This document shows positions 13,953 through 21,791 of a DNA stretch of 32,171 nt, in pieces. The notes under the pieces were generated by a model. That model was given only the letters and a program-made list of their open reading frames with translations, was not told the origin of the DNA and did not search any database. Position 1 is the first letter of the stretch, and each line of letters opens with the position of its first letter. Source of the DNA: Myxococcales bacterium (GTDB lineage: Bacteria; Myxococcota; Myxococcia; Myxococcales; Myxococcaceae); the NCBI GenBank assembly GCA_030681895.1, contig JAUXRI010000020.1:1-32171 (forward strand), read 5' to 3'. Both the position numbers and the translations under genes were made by a program.

Positions 13953-14705
13953 TCAGACCCAGTCTTTGAGCAGCGCCTTCGTCGCGTCGTGCTGCGGCGC
14001 CTGAAGCACCTGCGCGGGCGCGCCCGACTCGATGACGATGCCGTGGTCGAGCACGCAGACGTGCTCCATGCCTCTGGCGAGCGCGAGATCGTGCGTCACC
14101 ACCACTTGCGTCACGCCGGTCGCGTCGACGCGCTTGAGGGCCTGCAGCACCTCTCCCTTGAGCGATGGGTCGAGCGCGCTGGTGGGCTCGTCGTAGAGCA
14201 ACACGCGGGGCTCCATCGCCAGCGCACGCGCGATCGCCACGCGCTGCTTCTGACCGCCCGACAACTGCTCGGGGTACGCGTCGATGCGGTGCTCGAGGCC
14301 CAGCTGCACGAGCAGCTCGCGGGCGCGTGTCTCGGCCTGTCCGCGGGTCAGCCCTTTCGTCTTCATCGGCGCGAGCGTGCAGTTGTCGAGGGCGCTCAGG
14401 TGCGGGAACAGCTCGAACGACTGGAACACCAGCCCCAGCCGCGTGCGCGCGACGTGGAGCTGCCGTTGCCGCTCGTCGGGCGACACGTCCTTCGTGCCGC
14501 GAACGATGACGCCGTCGATCTCGATGGTGCCCGACTCGAACGGCTCGAGGCCCATCACGCACCGCAAGACCGTCGACTTGCCTGCGCCTGATCGTCCCAG
14601 GAGCGCCGTGAGGGTGCCGCCAGGCAGATCGAACGACAGGCCCTTGAGTGTGGGCTCCGCGTTGCCCGCGTGATGCCGCAACAGCCCGGTCACCTTGAGC
14701 GTCAC
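13953..14705 (-). CDS. Polar amino-acid ABC transporter ATP-binding protein
   Basis: A 250-residue ATPase. Walker A is LLGRSGAGKST, the Q-loop is LVFQSFELFPHL, the signature is LSGGQKQR, Walker B is VLLYDEPTSALD and the switch His is in VVVTHD. The arrangement and wording match the GlnQ/HisP group of polar amino-acid importers, including the LDPSLKGEVL motif after Walker B. The GTG start (14705-14703) overlaps the permease stop in a GTGA, so the two genes are translated as a coupled pair. An upstream in-frame extension is out of frame with the permease and is noise. The substrate is probably a basic or polar amino acid, but this is inferred only from family. Confidence 0.93.
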   Translation of the reverse strand: MTLKVTGLLRHHAGNAEPTLKGLSFDLPGGTLTALLGRSGAGKSTVLRCVMGLEPFESGTIEIDGVIVRGTKDVSPDERQRQLHVARTRLGLVFQSFELFPHLSALDNCTLAPMKTKGLTRGQAETRARELLVQLGLEHRIDAYPEQLSGGQKQRVAIARALAMEPRVLLYDEPTSALDPSLKGEVLQALKRVDATGVTQVVVTHDLALARGMEHVCVLDHGIVIESGAPAQVLQAPQHDATKALLKDWV

Positions 14706-16204
14706 GCCGTCTCCCGCTTGAGGTGACGGGCGAACCGGGCTTCGACGACCCGCGCCAGCCTCGCGAATGGCAGCCCGACGAGCAGGTAGCAGAGCGCGAC
14801 GAGGATCCCGAGGCCGAGGTGATCGCGCGTCGAGTTCGCGAGCGTCGTGTACGTCTTGGTGAGCTCGGTCAACGTGACGATGGAGACCAGCGACGAGTCC
14901 TTGAGCAGCGCGATGAAGTCGTTCGTCATCGGAGGAATCGAGATGCGCACGGCCTGCGGCCCCACGACGAAGCGCAGCGTCTGAAACGTCGAGAGGCCGA
15001 GCACCTGTGACGCCTCGAACTGTCCGCGAGGAACGCTCTCGAGGCCGGCGCGATAGTTCTCTGCTTCCGCCGCTGCGTAGTTGAGCCCGAGCGCGAGCAC
15101 GCCGGCGAAGAACGGGTCGAGCTTCAGGCCCAGCTCCGGGAGCCCGAAATAGATCATCGTCAGCTGAACGAGCAGCGGCGTGCCTCGGAAGAACTCGATG
15201 TACGCCACGCAGACGACCCGAACGAGCCGCGGACCAAAGCGGCGGCCCACCGCGAGCAGAATGCCCAGGCCAATCGCCAGCAGCATCGCGGCCAGCGAGG
15301 TGAGCACCGTCAGCCCGGCGCCTTTCGCGAACAGCGGCAGATACGCAGGGTAGCGGGTGCGAACGCGCTCCCAGAACGGAGGGAGGTGTCCGACGGCGGC
15401 TTTCCACCGGTCGTACTCGAGGGCGGGGTGTCGGGGCGTCGCGTCGGCGTCGCCGAGCAGCTTCGCGGTCGCGGGCGTCCACAAGCCCCAGCGCTCGTAC
15501 AGCGTGCGGAGCGAGCCATCGGCGATCAACCCGTCGAGCGCGCGATTGAGTTCGTCGATGCGCGGCTGATCGTCGAGCCGGGCTGCGATGGCGTAGTCGA
15601 CGACACCGAAGTCTCCGCGCACCGTCTCGAAGACCTCGTCGAGCTCGCCGTAGTAGCGGGCGATCACCTCGTCGAGGAGCACCGCGTCGGTGCGACCCAA
15701 TTTCAGGTCGTCGTAGATCTCATCTTGTCCACCCTCGTAGGTGCGCACGTCGGCTTCGAAGCGCTGGGCGATGCGCTCCGCGAGCGAGCCGGGCAGGGTG
15801 CCGACCCGTTTCCCTTTCAGCGCCTCGAGCGTGCGCGGCGCCGAGGCATCGCCACGACGAATGGTGAGCACCTCGGCCGCTGCGAAGTACGGGCGAGAGA
15901 GCAGGGCGACACGCTTCTTCTCGGCGGCGACCTCGATGCCGTTGAGCGCGATGTCGAAGTCTCCGCGCGCGAGGAGCTCGAGCAGCTTGTCCCACGGGCC
16001 GGCCACCGGCTTCGAGATGGTGCCCATTCGCTTCGCGAGCAGATCGGCGAGTTCGACCTCGAAGCCGATGAGGCGAGTCGGATCCATCGGGTCTTGAAAG
16101 ACGTACGGCGCTCCGCCTTGCCCGTCCGCGCCCCATCGCAGCGGAGCCGGTGCTGCCGCCGTGCTCGTACCGAAGAGAACCGCGCCGAGGAGCCAGAGCC
16201 GCAC
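14702..16204 (-). CDS. Fused solute-binding protein and permease of a polar amino-acid ABC transporter
   Basis: A 500-residue protein. The signal peptide (RLWLLGAVLFGTSTAAA) leads to a type-3 solute-binding domain, residues about 20-250 (IGFEVELADLLAKRMG, WDKLLELLARGDFDIALNG, LKGKRVGTLPGSLAERIAQ, a YGELDEVF region). From about residue 290 comes a HisM/GlnP-type permease: GLTVLTSLAAMLLAIGLGIL, EFFRGTPLLVQLTMIYFGLP, and the EAA loop (QFEASQVLGLSTFQTLRFVV) that docks on the ATPase. Fusion of the two parts tethers the receptor to the channel, as known for GlnP-type importers. I chose GTG 16204 because it places the hydrophobic segment at the N-terminus; the frame runs upstream to 16288 without signal character. 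Divergent from sfsA. Confidence 0.9.
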   Translation of the reverse strand: MRLWLLGAVLFGTSTAAAPAPLRWGADGQGGAPYVFQDPMDPTRLIGFEVELADLLAKRMGTISKPVAGPWDKLLELLARGDFDIALNGIEVAAEKKRVALLSRPYFAAAEVLTIRRGDASAPRTLEALKGKRVGTLPGSLAERIAQRFEADVRTYEGGQDEIYDDLKLGRTDAVLLDEVIARYYGELDEVFETVRGDFGVVDYAIAARLDDQPRIDELNRALDGLIADGSLRTLYERWGLWTPATAKLLGDADATPRHPALEYDRWKAAVGHLPPFWERVRTRYPAYLPLFAKGAGLTVLTSLAAMLLAIGLGILLAVGRRFGPRLVRVVCVAYIEFFRGTPLLVQLTMIYFGLPELGLKLDPFFAGVLALGLNYAAAEAENYRAGLESVPRGQFEASQVLGLSTFQTLRFVVGPQAVRISIPPMTNDFIALLKDSSLVSIVTLTELTKTYTTLANSTRDHLGLGILVALCYLLVGLPFARLARVVEARFARHLKRETA

Positions 16205-16258
16205 GAACTCGCATGCTCGCAGGCCGCGCTCGCTGCGCAAGCACCGTGGTGAACAGTG

Positions 16259-16267
16259 GGAGGTGAT
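16259..16267 (+). promoter_or_regulatory. Perfect nine-base Shine-Dalgarno upstream of sfsA
   Basis: GGAGGTGAT is fully complementary to the 16S rRNA tail. It lies 13 bases before GTG 16281. The GTG at 16263 falls inside it and so cannot use it, which favours 16281 as the start. Confidence 0.55.
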
Positions 16268-16280
16268 ACAGCGCCGCCGC

Positions 16281-17102
16281 GTGGCCACCGTCGTTCATCG
16301 CTGGGCAGCTCCGCTCCTTCGTGGCCGGCTCGTGCGACGGTACGAGCGCTTCCTCGCAGACGTGCAGCTCGACGACGGCCGCCTCGTTCGTGCGCACTGT
16401 GTGAACCCGGGCCGCATGGAGGGGCTCGTCATCACTGGCGCTCCGGTGTGGCTCTCGGAGGCGACGCACGACGATCGCGCGCTGCGCTTCACCTGGGAAC
16501 TCATCGAACTCGACGGACGCCTCGTCGGCGCGAACACGACGCTGCCGAACACGCTGGTGCGCCGGGTGCTGGAGGAGCGGCTGATTCCCGGCTTCGGTGA
16601 CGTGACTGCGGTCGTGCCTGAGCAGCGCTTCGGGCGTGGGCACCGCGCCGACTTCCGGCTCGACACACTCAAGGGCGCGCACTGGGTCGAGGTGAAGAAC
16701 TGCCACCTCGTCTACCCCGATGGGCGCGGCTACTTCCCTGACTCGGCGAGTGAGCGCGCGAGAAAGCACGTCGATGCGCTGGTGCGACGGGTGGCGGTCG
16801 GCGATCGCGCGACGGTGCTGTTCACGCTCCAGCGGGACGATGTGACGGGGCTGCGGCCGAGCGCGCTGCACGCTCCGGAGTTCGCGAGGTCGGTCTGGCG
16901 TGCGGCGAAGCTCGGCGTCACCTTCCGCGCGCTGCGGTTCGAGCCGACGCTCGAGGGCGTGACGTTGCTCGACGAAGTGCCGGTGGACGTCGAGCGCTAC
17001 GACGCGGCGTCGCTCATCGAGTGGTCACGTGCACTCGACGCAACCAGTGGCTGGGTGCGCAAAGACGGGAAGATCGCCGGCCGCTCGGTCACCGATCGCT
17101 GA
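16281..17102 (+). CDS. sfsA: SfsA-family DNA-binding/nuclease-like protein
   Basis: A 273-residue cytosolic protein, longer at the C-terminus than the usual roughly 235. The signature PLLRGRLVRRYERFLADVQL opens the OB-like domain and CVNPGRMEGL follows (where many members have NTGSM). The nuclease-like core shows GHRADFRLD and HWVEVKNCHLVYP, with Asp, Glu and Lys as the probable metal site, then YFPDSASERARKHV and ATVLFTLQRDDV. SfsA was described as a sugar-fermentation stimulator and is related to PD-(D/E)XK-like nucleases; its cellular role is unsettled. The stop (17100-17102) is separated from the convergent ASCH gene stop by a single base. Confidence 0.9.
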   Translation: MATVVHRWAAPLLRGRLVRRYERFLADVQLDDGRLVRAHCVNPGRMEGLVITGAPVWLSEATHDDRALRFTWELIELDGRLVGANTTLPNTLVRRVLEERLIPGFGDVTAVVPEQRFGRGHRADFRLDTLKGAHWVEVKNCHLVYPDGRGYFPDSASERARKHVDALVRRVAVGDRATVLFTLQRDDVTGLRPSALHAPEFARSVWRAAKLGVTFRALRFEPTLEGVTLLDEVPVDVERYDAASLIEWSRALDATSGWVRKDGKIAGRSVTDR

Positions 17103-17103
17103 G

Positions 17104-17715
17104 TCACTTCTTTGGCTTCAGCCGCGCTGCCGCCTTCATGAACGCCAGCCCGCGCGGCGAGACCTCGTAGCCGACCTCGAACGACTGCGTCAGCCCGAGC
17201 TTCTTCAGCTTCCGCACGTCTTCCTTGAACGGCAGCGTCTCGCGACCGAGCGACGCAGCGAGCTTCGAGGCGGCGATTCGAGGCCGGCGCTTGATGAGCT
17301 TCAGCGTCGTCATCGTCCACGGCGAGCGTCCGTCCCACTTCGTCAGCTTCGCCCACAGCTCGAGCACGTCGTCCTTCGTGAGCTCAGCCTCGAGCGCGAG
17401 CGAGACCCGATCGCCGTCACCGCCATGCTTCAACGTCACGTCGAACACCGGCGTCGTATCGGTCAGCGGCGTCTTCGCGACCGGCGCCATGTACTCGAGC
17501 ATCTCGGCTTTCGACTCGAAGCCGCCATGTCGTGCGTCAACGTCCGTAAGCGTGCCGAGCGCGACCCGCGACACCGCCTCGACCTCGACGACGCCGATGG
17601 GATGCACGCGGTAACGCCCGCCGACCTTCACGTGGGGTTTCTCCCAGAGCCGAAAGGTACGCGTGACGCTGCCGTCGACGAGCCCTGCATGGAAACGCTT
17701 CTTGAAGAGCAACAT
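17104..17715 (-). CDS. ASCH-domain protein with a C-terminal winged-helix-like part
   Basis: A 203-residue cytosolic protein. Residues 1-75 fit the ASCH/PUA-like RNA-binding fold (LLFKKRFHAGLVDGSVTRTF, KVGGRYRVHPIGVVEVEAV, SKAEMLEYM). The second half has a helix-turn pattern resembling a winged helix (WDGRSPWTMTTLKLIKRRPR, SLGRETLPFKEDVRKLKKLG) and ends in a basic KPKK. ASCH proteins are thought to bind RNA or modified nucleotides and some hydrolyse acetylated nucleosides; which applies here is unknown. ATG 17715 is the natural start. Convergent with sfsA, one base between stops. Confidence 0.8.
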   Translation of the reverse strand: MLLFKKRFHAGLVDGSVTRTFRLWEKPHVKVGGRYRVHPIGVVEVEAVSRVALGTLTDVDARHGGFESKAEMLEYMAPVAKTPLTDTTPVFDVTLKHGGDGDRVSLALEAELTKDDVLELWAKLTKWDGRSPWTMTTLKLIKRRPRIAASKLAASLGRETLPFKEDVRKLKKLGLTQSFEVGYEVSPRGLAFMKAAARLKPKK

Positions 17716-17744
17716 GGCTGCGCACCATATGTGAGGATGCGCGG

Positions 17745-19034
17745 GTGTCGTCTGAAGCCGATCTCGATCGAGAGCTCTCCGCCAGCGTGCAGGCGTCGCC
17801 GGAGCAGCGCGCTGTCTACGCCGATTGGCTCCTCGAGCGCGGCGACCCTCGGGGCGAGCTGCTCACTGCGGCCCGAACGCTGAAAGAGGCGTCGACGCCC
17901 ACGGGCCGATCGGCCGCGAGGTTGGCCGTCGTCGCAGCCCTCAAACACCTCGCCACCTGGCTCGACGACAAGATCCCCGAGGGCAAGCCGTGGAGGCCTG
18001 CCGACATACGCGGCGTCACCAGCGACCGGCTCGGCTTCCTCTCGCACGTCGACGGCGTTCTGCACCGCTTCCGCATCGCCTCAGGTCGTGACCTGCCGCT
18101 GCCGTTGTCATTGGCGCAGGTCATTCCCACCGTCACCGAGGTGGGCATTCCAGCGTCCGCTCCGGCGAGGGCGGGCCTGAGTGCGCTCGCGCTCCAACCC
18201 GTGCGTGTGCTCGAGCTCCTCGGAGACGACAGCGCGCTGCGCTTCGACTGTTTCGACATCGAATTGCCCGTCTCACTCGCGCGCCTGGGCATGCCTGCCG
18301 TGACCGAGCCCTCGTGGCGTTTCGCTGGGCTCTCCGACGTCCTCGCCCGACGCACGAGGCCGGTGGAGCTGCGTCTCTCGAACGGCTCGCTCGACGTCGA
18401 CTCCTTCGGTGCGCTGCTCGCCGGTGGTCGCAACGTCTCGATGCTGTGGCTCGATCGGGTTCGGCTTCCCGTCGAGGGCGTGGCTGCGCTGACGGTGGGC
18501 GATGGTGTGGTGCCGCACCTGCGGCTGGTGGAGACGCCCGTCGATGCCCGGGTTGCGGAGGGGCTCAGAAGCGCTGGCGCCTTTCATGGCCTTTCACGCT
18601 TCGAGGTGAAGGACTGGCCGGTCGGAGCTCCGGCGCTCGAGGCGATCCTCCGCGGCGCGGCATCGCTGCGTCACCTGTCCATCATCCGCAGCCCGCTCGG
18701 CGCCGACATTCCGCGGCTCCTCAGCACGACGCAGCGGCTCGCAGGGCTCGAGACCCTCGACGTGAGCGGGTGTCTGCTCGGGCTCGGTGGCGTCACGCAG
18801 TTGCTGGAGCGCGTGAGCGAGAACACCCGAAAGCTCGTGGTGCGGTTCAATCAGCTCACCGAGTACGAGCTCTCATCACTCGCGCGACTCTCGCGGTGGC
18901 CACACCACTGTGAGGTGCGCTTCGAAGAGGTGACGTTCGGTGCGGGCGCTCATCAAGCGCTCGCCGCGGTGGCGACTGCCCACCGCTTGCGAATGGAGAT
19001 CTCGGGCTGCGTGCTGACGCTCTGCGCGAGGTGA
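17745..19034 (+). CDS. TIGR02996-domain protein with leucine-rich-repeat-like tail
   Basis: A 429-residue protein. Near the N-terminus it carries the TIGR02996 'repeat-companion' motif (EQRAVYADWLLERGDPRGEL), which is common in myxobacteria and planctomycetes and usually precedes leucine-rich or Gmet repeats. The rest has irregular LxxLxL spacing (VELRLSNGSLDVDSFGALLA, MLWLDRVRLPVEGVAAL, LRHLSIIRSPLGADIPRLL, LETLDVSGCLLGLGGVTQLL), which looks like diverged leucine-rich repeats. This suggests a protein-interaction role; no enzymatic motif is visible. GTG 17745 is used because no in-frame ATG is near; an ATG at 17737 is in another frame. Its TGA (19032-19034) touches the stop of the convergent gene. 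Confidence 0.78.
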   Translation: MSSEADLDRELSASVQASPEQRAVYADWLLERGDPRGELLTAARTLKEASTPTGRSAARLAVVAALKHLATWLDDKIPEGKPWRPADIRGVTSDRLGFLSHVDGVLHRFRIASGRDLPLPLSLAQVIPTVTEVGIPASAPARAGLSALALQPVRVLELLGDDSALRFDCFDIELPVSLARLGMPAVTEPSWRFAGLSDVLARRTRPVELRLSNGSLDVDSFGALLAGGRNVSMLWLDRVRLPVEGVAALTVGDGVVPHLRLVETPVDARVAEGLRSAGAFHGLSRFEVKDWPVGAPALEAILRGAASLRHLSIIRSPLGADIPRLLSTTQRLAGLETLDVSGCLLGLGGVTQLLERVSENTRKLVVRFNQLTEYELSSLARLSRWPHHCEVRFEEVTFGAGAHQALAAVATAHRLRMEISGCVLTLCAR

Positions 19035-20048
19035 TCAACCCTCGTTCGTCACGGCGAGGCCCGGCGCCATCTTGAAGCCCCAGGCCTTCAGCAGCTCGAT
19101 CGGGTCGACGAACTTCGTGCCCTTGTCCTGCAGCTTGCAGAGCCGCCCCGACATGCCGACGTAGGTGACGACGCCGTTCTCCATGTGCAGGTGGCCGTTG
19201 AAGACCATCTGCTTGTCGCGACCCAGCGAGGCGGTGGTCAGAATCTGGTTCGGCGCGCCCATGCTGCGGCGTGACGCGGGGACGGCGTGAATCGAGCCGT
19301 CAGCGAGCACCGCGAAGTTCGACGCGTACTTCTGGCCGCCCTGCGCGCGGGCCTTCGTGTCGGGCCACGACGCTTCGTCGTACAGCTCGGTGATGCGGCC
19401 GTTGCCCTTCATCGTCTTCGTCTCGAACTCGGCGACCTGGTTGTTCCCGACCGAGCGGTAGCCCTTGAGCACGTTGAAGGTCTGCGCCGTGTTCATGTCG
19501 TCGGCGATCTTCTTCGGCGTCAGCTCGGTGTTCCCGAACGTCATCGTGTCGACCGCAGGCTGGCTCTGGGAGTACGGGTTGTACTTGCCCTCGGCCGTGA
19601 TGTGCCCCTCGCCGTGGCTGGTGTCATAGATGGGGTCGGGCTTGAGCTCGCGAACGTCGTAGGCCGACGCACCGCCAGCCAGCGCATCGCGCATCACCTT
19701 CTTCACCTCTTCGGGAATCGCGGTGCCGCCGAAGCTCTTCGTGGCCACGTCAGCAGCGTGGAGCGCCTTCACTTCAGCCGAGAGCGGCACCTGGTCCATC
19801 TGAACGCGGCGGTTCACGTTCGCGGCGTAGGAGCGCACCTGCGAGATCTCACCGAGCTTCGTGCGGAGCTTCGTCGCCGCCTCAGGGTCCATCTGGCCCG
19901 CGAACTTGTCGGCCTCGGCCTTCAGCGCCTTCTCTTCATCGACGCTGATGCTGCCGGCCGAGGTGAGGATGGTGTCGACTTCCTTCGCGTCGATCTTTCG
20001 ATCCTGCGCAGCGGTGCGAAACGCGTTCTTCACGTCTGAGACGGCCAT
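19035..20048 (-). CDS. Myxobacterial-type orphan protein with EF-hand-like N-terminus
   Basis: A 337-residue protein without signal peptide or membrane segment. Residues 1-90 are a helical domain with a calcium-loop-like AQDRKIDAKEVDTIL and DEEKALKAEADKF, resembling small domains repeated in other myxobacterial proteins. The C-terminal 230 residues are strand-rich and contain YDTSHGEGHITAEGKYNPYS, GYRSVGNNQVAEFETKT, YASNFAVLADGSIHAVPASR and MVFNGHLHMENGVVTYVGMS, ending in WGFKMAPGL. Regularly placed His, Cys and Asp residues (HGEGH, NGHLHM, Cys in GRLCKL) could form a catalytic or metal site. I do not recognise the family. Start ATG 20048 follows a GGGAG. The leader holds a GGTGA/TCACC inverted repeat. 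Confidence 0.72.
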   Translation of the reverse strand: MAVSDVKNAFRTAAQDRKIDAKEVDTILTSAGSISVDEEKALKAEADKFAGQMDPEAATKLRTKLGEISQVRSYAANVNRRVQMDQVPLSAEVKALHAADVATKSFGGTAIPEEVKKVMRDALAGGASAYDVRELKPDPIYDTSHGEGHITAEGKYNPYSQSQPAVDTMTFGNTELTPKKIADDMNTAQTFNVLKGYRSVGNNQVAEFETKTMKGNGRITELYDEASWPDTKARAQGGQKYASNFAVLADGSIHAVPASRRSMGAPNQILTTASLGRDKQMVFNGHLHMENGVVTYVGMSGRLCKLQDKGTKFVDPIELLKAWGFKMAPGLAVTNEG

Positions 20049-20074
20049 GGAAGTGCTCCCGAGAGAACTGAAGA

Positions 20075-20091
20075 GGTGACTTGAGATCACC
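20075..20091. promoter_or_regulatory. Inverted repeat in the divergent promoter region 20049-20199
   Basis: GGTGA (20075-20079) and TCACC (20087-20091) face each other across 7 bases. The whole 151-bp gap is the AT-richest in this part of the window and must hold both divergent promoters. It is an operator candidate for the orphan gene or the reductase; no clear -35/-10 pair could be assigned. Confidence 0.35.
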
Positions 20092-20199
20092 CTGAGACAA
20101 AGTCGATGTGTGCTTTTCGCGTACTGTGTGTGGAAGTTGCGCCTTCGTGACGCGATTTCCCGCGAGCATTCCTGAAATCAATCAGTTACCTGCGCGTCC

Positions 20200-20853
20200 A
20201 TGAAGATCGCCATCCTCGGAGCCAGCGGCGCGTGCGGCAAACACCTCGTCGAGCTGGCGGCGCGAAAAGGCCACGAGGTGACGGCCGTGGCGCGGGTCAG
20301 CTCGAAGCTCGACGTGCCGCCTGGCGTTCGGGTCGACCGCGGCGACCTCACCTCGTTCGAGTTCCTGCGCGGGGTGGTGCGTGGCCAGCACGCAGTGCTC
20401 TCGGGGCTCGGGCTCCGCCTCGCTGGGCTCGCGCCGTGGAATCGCCCCGAAGACCCGACCTTCCTCACGCGCAGCACCCACGCCCTCATCGAGGCGATGA
20501 AGGCCGAGGCCGTGAAGCGGGTGGTGGTGATCAGCGCGGGCGGCGTCGGCGACAGCTTCGAGCAGATGCCCGGCTTCTTCCGCGCGATGATCAAGCTGAC
20601 GGCGCTGAAGCACTCCTACGCGCAGCTCCACGACATGGAGCAGCAGCTGCTCGCCAGCGGGCTCGACGTCTGCGTGGCGAGACCGACGGGGCTGACCGAC
20701 GGCCCACTCACGGGGAAGGTGGTGGTGGCGAAGGGCTTCAAGGGCCGGGCGACGATCGCTCGCGCTGATGTCGCGCAGTGGATGCTCGATCAGCTCGAGC
20801 TGCCGGCGTTCGTCGAGAAGACGCCGATGATCACCGTCACCGGCGCCGCCTGA
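20200..20853 (+). CDS. NAD(P)-binding atypical short-chain reductase-like protein
   Basis: A 217-residue Rossmann-fold protein. The nucleotide-binding turn is GASGACGKHLV at residues 7-17, and HEVTAVARVSSKL ends with the Arg typical of NADP preference. Later segments are QHAVLSGLGLRLAGL, KRVVVISAGGVGD (strand 5) and DVCVARPTGLTDGPLTG. It belongs to the atypical SDR5/NmrA-like NAD(P)H-binding group, which lacks the Tyr-Lys catalytic pair and includes flavin-reductase-like and sensor proteins. The substrate is unknown. ATG 20200 is the only sensible start. Divergent from the orphan gene at 20048. Confidence 0.88.
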   Translation: MKIAILGASGACGKHLVELAARKGHEVTAVARVSSKLDVPPGVRVDRGDLTSFEFLRGVVRGQHAVLSGLGLRLAGLAPWNRPEDPTFLTRSTHALIEAMKAEAVKRVVVISAGGVGDSFEQMPGFFRAMIKLTALKHSYAQLHDMEQQLLASGLDVCVARPTGLTDGPLTGKVVVAKGFKGRATIARADVAQWMLDQLELPAFVEKTPMITVTGAA

Positions 20854-20862
20854 GACGTCACG

Positions 20863-21735
20863 TCACTTCACGAAGAGCCACGTCGCGACACCGCCGAGCG
20901 CGATCGCGACGATGCCCGACGTCAGGGCGACCGTCGCCTTGGTGTTCATCCCGCCGCCCAGCTGCTTCACCTGCTCCTGTGTGAGGCTCGACGAGCCGAG
21001 GGAGCCGTCGGGCTGCATGGTGACGTTCTTGTCCCACGTGGCGCGGTCCGAGGCGGCGAGCGCGCCGAAGACGCCAGCGGCGATGGCGGCGACTCCCGCG
21101 CCTGACGCGACGACGATGGCGGGTACCTTCGAAGGCGCCTGGGCGGTGTCGGTGAGATCGGTGCGCGTGTCGCTCGGCGTCGGCTCGAGGCTCGTCTTCA
21201 CCGGAGCGTCAGGCGTCTTCTTCACGTCGGGCGGAGGCGGCGGCGGCGTGACGGCCACCTTCACCGGCAGCGGCAGCTTCTCTTTGACCTGACGGACGAA
21301 CGTCGTGATGTCGGCGAGCGACTGGTCGGCCCACTTGTCTTCTCTGGCCGTGAGGTCGGCCACGGCGAGCGGCTCAGGCTGATCAGCCGCGAACGCCTCG
21401 AGGTGAATCGCGAGCGACTTGCCGACCTTGCCGACGTCGACGGCCACCAGCACCGCCTTCGGCCCGAGCAGAACCGCGAGGCGCGCGCTGCAGGTCTGGC
21501 CTCCGTTGCAGCTGCGTGGATCGGAGAAGCCAGCCGCCTTCAGCTCCTTCGTCGCCTTCGCGTCATCGCGCACGTCGGCGATGCCTTCGCGCTTGAGCAC
21601 CTCGACCACCTTCGCGGCGATCTTCGGGGCGAAGGCGTCGGTGTTGGGCCGGCGGCTGGTGAGGACCACGCCGATCGGCGCACGGCTCTCAGCGGCCTGT
21701 GAGAGGAGAAGTGACGTGAGGGCGAAGGCAATCAC
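20863..21735 (-). CDS. Exported protein with C-terminal transmembrane helix, unknown function
   Basis: A 290-residue protein starting at GTG 21735 with a signal peptide (MIAFALTSLLLSQAAESRA). The mature N-terminal domain of about 120 residues mixes strands and helices (IGVVLTSRRP, KVVEVLKREG, LAVLLGPKAVLVAVDVGKVG) and keeps Cys residues in RSCNGGQTCSARL. This resembles the FlgO/TolB-N-like folds in which a hidden Rossmann-type sheet binds a partner, but the identity is unsure. A Pro-rich hinge (PPPPPPD) leads to two C-terminal hydrophobic helices (VVASGAGVAAIAAGVFGALA and the final ALTSGIVAIALGGVATWLF). I infer an envelope-associated protein. The frame stays open upstream to 21804 but without signal character. 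Confidence 0.75.
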   Translation of the reverse strand: MIAFALTSLLLSQAAESRAPIGVVLTSRRPNTDAFAPKIAAKVVEVLKREGIADVRDDAKATKELKAAGFSDPRSCNGGQTCSARLAVLLGPKAVLVAVDVGKVGKSLAIHLEAFAADQPEPLAVADLTAREDKWADQSLADITTFVRQVKEKLPLPVKVAVTPPPPPPDVKKTPDAPVKTSLEPTPSDTRTDLTDTAQAPSKVPAIVVASGAGVAAIAAGVFGALAASDRATWDKNVTMQPDGSLGSSSLTQEQVKQLGGGMNTKATVALTSGIVAIALGGVATWLFVK

Positions 21736-21791
21736 TGGCGAAAGGCTAGCACGCTTCGCGCTGGGCCCGACTTCGTGCGAAGAGCCTGCGG

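Noticed and set aside
14706..15482. Upstream extension of the ABC ATPase frame
   Set aside because: Arg/Ala-rich noise antiparallel in frame to the permease gene; the GTGA overlap at 14702-14705 gives the true start.
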